In this document: positions 15,901 through 20,052 of the stretch, piece by piece
How positions within the stretch are numbered: the stretch's first letter is position 1
How the letters are laid out: the number at the start of each line of letters is the position of its first letter
The notes under the pieces: model-generated
Told to the model about the DNA's origin: nothing
The model's input: the letters and a program-made list of their open reading frames with translations, nothing else
Databases searched by the model: none
Made by a program: the position numbers and the translations under genes
Assembly (NCBI GenBank): GCA_004561555.1
Contig: SFVH01000030.1
Coordinates: 1 to 20,052 of the forward strand
Direction of reading: 5' to 3'
DNA length: 20,052 bases
Source of the DNA: a bacterium
GTDB taxonomy: Bacteria > Bacteroidota > Bacteroidia > Bacteroidales > Muribaculaceae

Positions 15901-16218
15901 AAAGCTACAGCCAACAATGTAGATATCGACGGATTGCAATTTAAGGTGTACCGCCTCACTAACTTCGCCGCTTTCTTTAAGCAAGGTGATGCCGTGACAG
16001 CGATAACCCTTGATGGTGTGAACATCTTTGCTGCCGGTGGCGCGGTAAAAGTGGCTACTACCGACGATGCTAAAGTGGAAATCTTCGACATCAATGCCAC
16101 CAAGCTTGTCGACACTGCCATCCACACTTCTGCTTCTTTCCCGATGACTGCCGGCTTATACCTTGTGCGTGTCACCACCGTTGAAGGCTCGATGGCTCGC
16201 ATCGTTGCAGTGAAATAA
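12991..16218 (+). CDS. Secreted two-module leucine-rich-repeat protein with T9SS sorting domain
   Basis: A 1075-residue surface or secreted protein; no enzyme motif is visible. Residues 1-20 form a signal peptide (MKKYLLSFVAVLLAIPFGNA). The rest is a duplicated module. Module 1 (22-575) has a strand-rich cap with IIDWGDG (51-57), about 13 LRRs of 21-24 residues (~120-404), a DMQWKVDVTGDG segment, and a PDEGYTF repeat domain (~541). Module 2 (579-998) has the matching cap with VYVDWGNG, nine LRRs of exactly 21 residues (666-854), a KGWTVNISGNA segment and PDEGYVF (~963). Residues ~1001-1075 (VEIFDINATKLVD ... AGLYLVRV ... IVAVK) are the type A T9SS sorting domain. The LRRs suggest binding of protein or glycan partners; the ligand is unknown. 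The ATG at 12991 is chosen because it begins the signal peptide. It follows queC by 4 nt and is probably co-transcribed and translationally coupled. Confidence 0.9.
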   Translation: MKKYLLSFVAVLLAIPFGNAATAVLTLSTNKEVGTELKLLAWCTTIDEPVIIDWGDGNEVSYFIDPSAATYNKWTKGTVKGSTITIKGNLMEFELPEAGITAVTAENQSVLQRLDLAKNEIASFSPGAMPSLTELDLNNNRLTSFDATGMTSLKRLNLKANQIDSHNFNIESTASTLTELNVAENGDNFITLNLINFTALEYFYGMKNPEMTTVVFADGNTNLRQIDMSECYIMHFYAITLPSLTTLNLGNNALLEFEQGTYPKLSTLSLNDNYLSEVDVTSFRNLTSLSVANNSLLYFLDVSNAADLSSLNISGCNFSSINLKNNASLKYLYVQNNPNLAHLDVTPMRDLRTLKISNTKIANIDLSNAYFLQEFYAENTQCPFFYFNYLNPSGNLRMVDIRNNKNMTGASVTFSLRTLPACSRSTSTANLLLEGSNAETADTSYATSSDMQWKVDVTGDGTASNAAVPVTVDATPTGNTITKTGYFGGNLSVEKTVVLTEYAASGGTFTLEQWSGPYYQDLSDVTTSALNGVAVHINAVPDEGYTFKGVMVNGNMINEEWFLVSENAVIKPVFGGEERKISFTCPLDQPLSFALAALSGSDKVYVDWGNGARQEYSVTSTSWTRIDGTAVGDGEEATVSIYGDVFAANFESFGEYGELIGAWNNKISSFDFSQNEILTMLNLYMNPIHTLNVGHLKDLYSLDCGYCELTSLDVSHNDNLEELSCKGNYLTSLDLTACRYLQYLDAGVNGLESIDLGATPHIKNLLLANNNLETIDVSMLHEVSEMSLQGNLLTSIDLSNNTGLKELSVSGNNLSSLDVSANHLLGSLSFNNNAIHAIDLSNNPKIYRLDCGGNGMDACQLNDFYLSLPSPADAPEDMVGVSLTVLTGTEDTPNDAENADSRIATDKGWTVNISGNASGCDVAPLFINPTVNGSVQLLDADGNAIESGSKVKKNSPITIVPTPDEGYVFDKATANNVDIDGLQFKVYRLTNFAAFFKQGDAVTAITLDGVNIFAAGGAVKVATTDDAKVEIFDINATKLVDTAIHTSASFPMTAGLYLVRVTTVEGSMARIVAVK
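13348..14202 (+). repeat. LRR block 1: about 13 repeats of 21-24 residues
   Basis: In-frame tandem repeats inside the LRR gene, with units such as EIASFSPGAMPSLTELDLNNN and RLTSFDATGMTSLKRLNLKAN. Most are 21 residues, but several are 22-24, so the DNA period is 63 bp with irregular insertions. Repeats are diverged at both DNA and protein level. Confidence 0.75.
14986..15552 (+). repeat. LRR block 2: nine repeats of exactly 21 residues (63 bp)
   Basis: Residues 666-854 divide without gaps into nine 21-residue units, for example ELTSLDVSHNDNLEELSCKGN, YLTSLDLTACRYLQYLDAGVN and LLTSIDLSNNTGLKELSVSGN. The consensus is roughly xLxSLDLSxNxxLxxLxxxxN. Unlike block 1 there is no length variation. 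Confidence 0.85.
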
Positions 16219-16241
16219 AATTTTGATTATAAGCTGATAAT

Positions 16242-16278
16242 TTGGGGAATGGGTGTTGCTCGTTCCCCAATTTTTTTT
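16242..16278 (+). terminator. Strong intrinsic terminator after the LRR gene
   Basis: TTGGGGAA (16242-16249) and TTCCCCAA (16263-16270) form a perfect 8-bp stem with a 13-nt loop. Eight T follow (16271-16278). It lies 23 nt after the stop and ends the queF-queC-LRR transcription unit. Confidence 0.9.
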
Positions 16279-16321
16279 GCATAGAGTCGTCGGATAAGGA
16301 TTGCCTTCATAGAAAGGATAG

Positions 16322-16392
16322 TATTTTTGTGGTGTTGAGATTTGGAATTTGGCTTTTTTTAGACGCATTTCAAAAAATTCTGCTTACTTTTG
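16322..16392 (+). promoter_or_regulatory. Candidate nadB promoters
   Basis: Two exact TAnnTTTG boxes follow the LRR terminator: TATTTTTG at 16322-16329 and TACTTTTG at 16385-16392. The second ends 20 nt before the nadB ATG and would give a leader of about 14 nt. Neither has a perfect -33 TTTG at the usual distance. The rest of the 134-nt gap between terminator and start shows no riboswitch-like structure. Confidence 0.5.
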
Positions 16393-16412
16393 CGCAAATA
16401 AATCATTTTGTT

Positions 16413-17990
16413 ATGGTTCGTAAGTATGATTATCTCGTTATCGGCTCCGGCATTGCAGGTATGAGTTTTGCCATGAAGGTGGCAGAAACCGGTAAGGTCG
16501 CTCTTATATGCAAAGCCGACCTCGAGGAGGCTAACACTAATTATGCCCAAGGTGGTATAGCTTCCGTTACTAATCTTCGAGTGGACAATTTCGATAAGCA
16601 CATCGAAGACACGATGATTGCCGGCGATTGGCTTAGCGACCGCGCCGCTGTGGAAAAGGTGGTGAAAGGTGCTCCCGAGCAAATAGCTCAACTCCTGAAG
16701 TGGGGCGTGGACTTTGATAGAAATGATAATGGTGAGTTTGACCTCCACCGTGAGGGCGGACACTCCGAATTTCGAATTCTTCACCATGCCGACAACACCG
16801 GTGCCGAGATTCAGCACAGCCTTGTGCTTGCTTTGAAAAATCATCCTAATATCGACGTTTATAAAGACCATTTTGCTGTGGAGATTATCACTCAGCATCA
16901 TCTGGGCAAAATAGTCACTCGTCGCACCCCCGACATCACTTGCTACGGTGCTTATATCCTCGACACTGCCACCGGTCAAGTCGACACCTTCCTCTCTAAG
17001 GTCACCGTGATGGCTACAGGAGGCATCGGGCAGGTTTACACCACAACTACCAACCCTTCGGTGGCTACCGGCGACGGTATCGCTATGGTGTATCGCGCTA
17101 AAGGCACAGTGCAAGATATGGAGTTCATACAATTTCATCCCACGGCTCTATATCATCCCGGCGACCGTCCCTCGTTTCTCATCACCGAAGCAATGCGTGG
17201 CTACGGGGCGGTGCTACGCACTCTCGACGGCAAAGAGTTTATGCAGAAATATGACCCGCGCCTGTCGTTGGCGCCCCGCGACATTGTGGCGCGTGCCATC
17301 GACAATGAGATGAAGATGCGCGGCGACGACCATGTGTGGCTTGATGTCACCCACAAAGACCCCGACGAAACGCGACGTCATTTCCCTAATATTTACGCCA
17401 AATGCCTCAGCTTAGGCATTGACATCACCAAAGACTATATCCCCGTGGCTCCTGCCGCCCACTATCTCTGCGGTGGCATCAAGGTGGACCTCAATGCTTG
17501 TTCATCCATTCAGCGTCTTTACGCCGTGGGTGAATGTTCATGCACCGGATTGCATGGTGGCAATCGCTTGGCAAGCAATTCGCTTATCGAAGCTGTTGTC
17601 TATGCCGATGCAGCCGCTCGCCACAGCATGGCTAATATCTCCCACTATTCGTGGCGTGAGGATGTGCCGGAATGGAACGATGAAGGCACCACACACAACG
17701 AAGAGATGGTGCTTATCACTCAAAGTCTCAAAGAGGTAAATCAGATTATGAGCACATATGTGGGTATCGTGCGCTCCAATTTGCGACTCGACCGTGCATG
17801 GAATCGTCTTGACATTCTCTATGAAGAAACCGAACGATTGTTTAAGCAGAGCAAGGCTTCGCGCAAAATCTGTGAGTTGAGAAATCTTATTAATGTGGGA
17901 TATTTGATTATGCGGCAGGCGAAGGAACGCCACGAGTCGAGAGGCCTACATTATTCCATCGACTATCCGCCCGAAAAGCGTCGCCTCTAA
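16413..17990 (+). CDS. nadB: L-aspartate oxidase
   Basis: FAD enzyme oxidising L-aspartate to iminoaspartate, the first step of de novo NAD synthesis, in the cytoplasm. Length is 525 residues, normal for NadB. The FAD dinucleotide-binding motif is VIGSGIAGMSFA (9-20). The family segment TNYAQGGIASV follows, then DLHREGGHSEFRILHHADNTG (residues 110-130), which distinguishes NadB from succinate dehydrogenase flavoproteins. Active-site residues seen are H242 (QFHPT), R289 (APRDIVARAI), H350 (PAAHYLCGG) and R385 (GLHGGNRLASNS). The start ATG 16413 is preferred because it directly precedes the FAD motif and lies just after a -7 box; a longer frame would start inside the upstream terminator. nadA and nadC are not adjacent. 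The TAA stop (17988-17990) overlaps the stop of the convergent glycosyltransferase gene. Confidence 0.95.
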   Translation: MVRKYDYLVIGSGIAGMSFAMKVAETGKVALICKADLEEANTNYAQGGIASVTNLRVDNFDKHIEDTMIAGDWLSDRAAVEKVVKGAPEQIAQLLKWGVDFDRNDNGEFDLHREGGHSEFRILHHADNTGAEIQHSLVLALKNHPNIDVYKDHFAVEIITQHHLGKIVTRRTPDITCYGAYILDTATGQVDTFLSKVTVMATGGIGQVYTTTTNPSVATGDGIAMVYRAKGTVQDMEFIQFHPTALYHPGDRPSFLITEAMRGYGAVLRTLDGKEFMQKYDPRLSLAPRDIVARAIDNEMKMRGDDHVWLDVTHKDPDETRRHFPNIYAKCLSLGIDITKDYIPVAPAAHYLCGGIKVDLNACSSIQRLYAVGECSCTGLHGGNRLASNSLIEAVVYADAAARHSMANISHYSWREDVPEWNDEGTTHNEEMVLITQSLKEVNQIMSTYVGIVRSNLRLDRAWNRLDILYEETERLFKQSKASRKICELRNLINVGYLIMRQAKERHESRGLHYSIDYPPEKRRL

Positions 17991-18000
17991 CGGCGTCGCT
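17977..18000 (-). terminator. Hairpin spanning the overlapping stops of nadB and the glycosyltransferase
   Basis: Positions 17977-17985 (AGCGTCGCC) and 17992-18000 (GGCGTCGCT) are complementary except for one central T-T opposition. The loop TCTAAC (17986-17991) contains both stop codons. On the minus strand a short run of four T follows at 17977-17974, fitting a weak terminator for the glycosyltransferase. On the plus strand no T-run follows. Confidence 0.45.
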
Positions 18001-18985
18001 GAAAGGCGTTGGTCGCTCTCAATGCGCCATTAACAAGCCAATAGGGCAGGTGGTGTGCCAGATAAAACAGCCAACGATAGAATCGCGGGATGTTGCGATA
18101 CTGCATTATGTGGTCGTTGCTTTCGGGATAGGTGGCGCGCCATCGCTGAAGGTCGCGATTATGGCCGCGTAGCAACTTGATTTTGGCAGTAAATTTCAAA
18201 AAAAGAATGAACGGCATAAAGCGTTGCATCAACGACTCGGGTTGGGTGCTAAACCATGATTCTACGGCTTCCGCCATACGGAGATGGTCGTTCAGCACTC
18301 GAGCCATTGAGTTGGTCGACAACGTGTGGCTATCGCTACGGCGATAGTGGTAATAGGCTTGATTGTATATCACTATTCTACGCGTGGCTATCACTATGCG
18401 AAACATCAAGCCGAGGTCTTCCCAGCAGTTGATGCCTTCAAAAAAGCGAATGTTGTGGTCGTTAATCACCGAGCGACGCACGATTTTGTTCCATAGTGAG
18501 CCGTGGAGAGTGTCTAAAGGCATATCGTTGAGCTGAGGAAAGTCGAGCGACGGAAAGCTCACCGTTGACCGTTTTCCTTTGCCGCGCTCCACAATATAGG
18601 GGGTACACACCATATCGGCGTGAGATGCTTCCGCCACGCGGAGCATCGTGGCATAGGCTTCGGCTTCTATCCAATCGTCGGCATCGCAATAGGTCACAAA
18701 TTCGCCATTCGCTTCTTCAAGCCCACGCTGGCGAGCGTAGGCGGTGCCATTGTTGGAGGGAAGGCGCACTATTCTTACTTGCTCTTTTCGGTGGGGGTAG
18801 AATTCTGCGGTGGCCTCAAGGAGCTCTACGGAACGGTCGCTGCTGCCGTCGTCAACAAACAAATACTCTATGCCGCGGCTCATTGTTTGCTGCATCAACG
18901 AGTGGGCACATTCGGCTATGGTCATCTCAGCATTGTAGAAGGTGACGATAACGGTGAGTCTGAGGCGTTCGTTAGTAGTTTCCAT
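17987..18985 (-). CDS. Family 2 glycosyltransferase
   Basis: A 332-residue GT-A fold glycosyltransferase transferring a sugar from a nucleotide-sugar donor, probably at the cytoplasmic face of the membrane. The N-terminus is VIVTFYNAEMTIAECAHSL, with VDDGSSD (D45, D46) for the nucleotide, CDADDW (D101/D103, the metal-binding DxD), and the downstream signature SLWNKIVRRSVI ... FFEGINCWEDLG (E189-D190, candidate base) and YYHYRRSDSHTLS. No convincing membrane span is seen, though the C-terminal ~70 residues are aromatic and basic and may associate with the membrane. Donor and acceptor cannot be told. The ATG at 18985 has an unusually good Shine-Dalgarno AAGGAG 7 nt upstream (18993-18998). It is a single gene with its own promoter; its TAG stop shares bases with the nadB stop. 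Confidence 0.92.
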   Translation of the reverse strand: METTNERLRLTVIVTFYNAEMTIAECAHSLMQQTMSRGIEYLFVDDGSSDRSVELLEATAEFYPHRKEQVRIVRLPSNNGTAYARQRGLEEANGEFVTYCDADDWIEAEAYATMLRVAEASHADMVCTPYIVERGKGKRSTVSFPSLDFPQLNDMPLDTLHGSLWNKIVRRSVINDHNIRFFEGINCWEDLGLMFRIVIATRRIVIYNQAYYHYRRSDSHTLSTNSMARVLNDHLRMAEAVESWFSTQPESLMQRFMPFILFLKFTAKIKLLRGHNRDLQRWRATYPESNDHIMQYRNIPRFYRWLFYLAHHLPYWLVNGALRATNAFQRRR

Positions 18986-19002
18986 CGCTTATCTCCTTGG
19001 TG

Positions 19003-19034
19003 CGAAGTTACGATTTATTTTTTTTAATACCAAA
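19003..19034 (-). promoter_or_regulatory. Predicted promoter of the glycosyltransferase gene
   Basis: On the minus strand TTTG (19034-19031) is followed after exactly 20 bp by TAACTTCG (19010-19003), one mismatch from TAnnTTTG. Transcription would begin close to the Shine-Dalgarno, leaving a very short leader. The -33 box touches the end of the FKBP terminator. Confidence 0.5.
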
Positions 19035-19073
19035 AAAGAAAATGTGCTGAATCTCTTCGGCACATTTTCTTTT
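19031..19073 (-). terminator. Strong terminator after the FKBP lipoprotein gene
   Basis: AAAAGAAAATGTGC (19034-19047) pairs perfectly with 19060-19073. The stem continues through a G-T pair and GAA/TTC to a TCTC tetraloop, giving 18 paired positions. Read on the minus strand, the T-rich arm (TTTTCTTTTTT) forms the U-tract. It ends 23 nt after the FKBP stop; A/T symmetry would allow function on both strands. Confidence 0.8.
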
Positions 19074-19096
19074 GTTAGATTATTTCTATAGTTCTT

Positions 19097-19954
19097 TTAT
19101 TCAACATCATCTTCCGGTTGTTCAGCCGGGCAGATTTCAACATCAAAGATGAAGTATTCAAACGGGGTGCGACCGTTAACACCCATATTTACATAGAACT
19201 TGCTGTGTCCGCCTTCCTTCATCAAAAGGATTGCCTTCAACATATCGGGGTGATATTGTGCGAATTGTGCCACCGGCATCGGACGAGCACTGTCGCCAAA
19301 GCTCAAAAGCACTTCGCCTTTGCTATCGGTAACAGTGAGCTTTACATTGACGGTTTGACCCTCTGCCACTTGTGCACCGGTGCCTTCAACCAAGGTAGCG
19401 CCTGCTATATCTTCAGTAACCTTTTTGCCACCTTTCTTAACCACGTCGGCGAGGACGGCTTGAGTTGCTGCCTTAGCCTTTTGTGCTTCGGGGTCGTTTT
19501 CTGCAGTGAGTTCGCGCACTTTTTGGAAGAGCGGGGTGATTACGTTGTTGATTGATTGTTGGTCTACGTCGAGACTATCAGCGCTGAGAGCTTCCTTAAT
19601 AGCGTTAAAGTAAGCATTGCGAGTGATACCGAGGTCTTTTTCCATCATTTCGATGGTGCTCATTTCTTGCATTGCTGCTTGCATGCCGGCGATAAACGAT
19701 TTTCCCTTGATAGTAGTGTCGGCTGAGAGCACCACCTTGAAGCCCTTCAAGTATTCTGCTTTGTCAATGCCGGTGCTATCTCCGTTTTGCTTATAGTAGT
19801 CGTTCATTTGTTGGAAACGGAGCGCGTGGAGTTCACCCAATGCTATGGTCAACGAGTCACGACATTCCTTAAGTTCGTTGCTCTCTGATGAGCCTTTGCA
19901 GCCGGTGAATGCTACCATCACCACAGCCACAGCCATAAGAATAAGTTTTTTCAT
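19097..19954 (-). CDS. FKBP-type peptidyl-prolyl isomerase-like lipoprotein with degenerate PPIase domain
   Basis: A 285-residue predicted lipoprotein. The signal segment MKKLILMAVAVVMVAFTGC has a lipobox AFTGC with lipidation Cys19, so it should be membrane-anchored facing the periplasm. Residues ~28-165 resemble the helical FKBP N-terminal dimerisation domain (ALGELHALRFQQMNDYYKQN, AEYLKGF). Residues ~185-275 follow the FKBP fold order (GQTVNVKLTVTDSKGEVL ... DMLKAILLMKEGGHSKFYV ... PFEYFIFDVEI). The segment before the final strand lacks the usual LAYG and IPPNS-type motif, and the HYTG strand is replaced by KLTV. Catalytic activity is therefore doubtful; a chaperone or scaffold role is possible. 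It lies 36 nt downstream of another FKBP gene, probably in one operon, and ends at a strong terminator. Confidence 0.85.
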   Translation of the reverse strand: MKKLILMAVAVVMVAFTGCKGSSESNELKECRDSLTIALGELHALRFQQMNDYYKQNGDSTGIDKAEYLKGFKVVLSADTTIKGKSFIAGMQAAMQEMSTIEMMEKDLGITRNAYFNAIKEALSADSLDVDQQSINNVITPLFQKVRELTAENDPEAQKAKAATQAVLADVVKKGGKKVTEDIAGATLVEGTGAQVAEGQTVNVKLTVTDSKGEVLLSFGDSARPMPVAQFAQYHPDMLKAILLMKEGGHSKFYVNMGVNGRTPFEYFIFDVEICPAEQPEDDVE

Positions 19955-19990
19955 TGTTTTGATATGTTTTTTAGTTTGTTTATTAATTTC

Positions 19991-20052
19991 TTATTTTATC
20001 ACGCGGAGAAGCTCCACATCAAAGATAAGTGCCATATTCGGACCGATTACGC
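19991..20052 (-). CDS. C-terminal fragment of a canonical FKBP-type peptidyl-prolyl isomerase (5' end outside window)
   Basis: Reading the minus strand from the window edge gives V-I-G-P-N-M-A-L-I-F-D-V-E-L-L-R-V-I-K followed by TAA (19993-19991). This is the last loop and strand of the FKBP fold (compare the family pattern I-P-P-N-x-x-L-x-F-x-V-E-L-L). It encodes the end of a prolyl isomerase upstream of, and co-directional with, the FKBP lipoprotein. Only about 20 residues are visible, so signal peptide and length are unknown. Confidence 0.75.
   Translation of the reverse strand, partial: VIGPNMALIFDVELLRVIK

Noticed and set aside
16242..16412. Longer nadB start at 16242
   Set aside because: It starts in the stem of the LRR terminator and crosses candidate promoter boxes; the NadB family starts at 16413.

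Overview
The window looks like a chromosomal segment of a gut-type Bacteroidota, most likely order Bacteroidales and perhaps Muribaculaceae (family-level placement is inference). The grounds are: TAnnTTTG-type -7 promoter boxes a short distance upstream of several genes, mostly without Shine-Dalgarno sequences; type IX secretion (T9SS) C-terminal sorting domains on surface proteins; Bacteroidales-like versions of AspRS, PanB, NadB and FKBP lipoproteins; and moderate GC with AT-rich leaders. I see no integrase, transposase, phage gene, CRISPR array, tRNA or rRNA.

Layout. Bases 1-93 hold the tail of a T9SS cargo protein. Bases 94-435 have no gene but are rich in inverted repeats (a 14-bp perfect hairpin, then a chain of short hairpins, then an intrinsic terminator). 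aspS (506-2257) follows, apparently without an ATG/GTG start, and ends at a strong terminator. Next is a secreted subtilisin-family protease with a T9SS tail (2338-4497), convergent with panB (4638-5456, minus); two hairpins lie between them. From 5610 to 11719 runs a tight three-gene operon: a periplasmic 5'-nucleotidase, a GH3 N-acetylglucosaminidase (NagZ-like), and a paralogous GH3 fused to an AmiE-like serine hydrolase. queF and queC (11828-12986; preQ0 synthesis and its reduction to preQ1 for queuosine) come next, with a 1075-residue two-module leucine-rich-repeat T9SS protein starting only 4 nt after queC and ending at a strong terminator. nadB (16413-17990) then runs head-on into a minus-strand family 2 glycosyltransferase; their stop codons overlap. 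The right end has a minus-strand FKBP-type lipoprotein, preceded upstream in the same direction by the last residues of a canonical FKBP prolyl isomerase cut by the window edge.

Functionally most of the window is housekeeping: tRNA charging, pantothenate, NAD and queuosine. The more distinctive content is the envelope-directed part. The 5'-nucleotidase/NagZ/NagZ-AmiE operon reads as extracytoplasmic salvage of nucleotides and muropeptides. The fusion puts into one chain two activities that Bacillus subtilis encodes as the neighbouring secreted proteins NagZ and AmiE. Other points worth a second look are the non-canonical aspS start, the repeat-rich intergenic region, the duplicated LRR architecture coupled to queC, and the hairpin built over the two overlapping stop codons of nadB and the glycosyltransferase.
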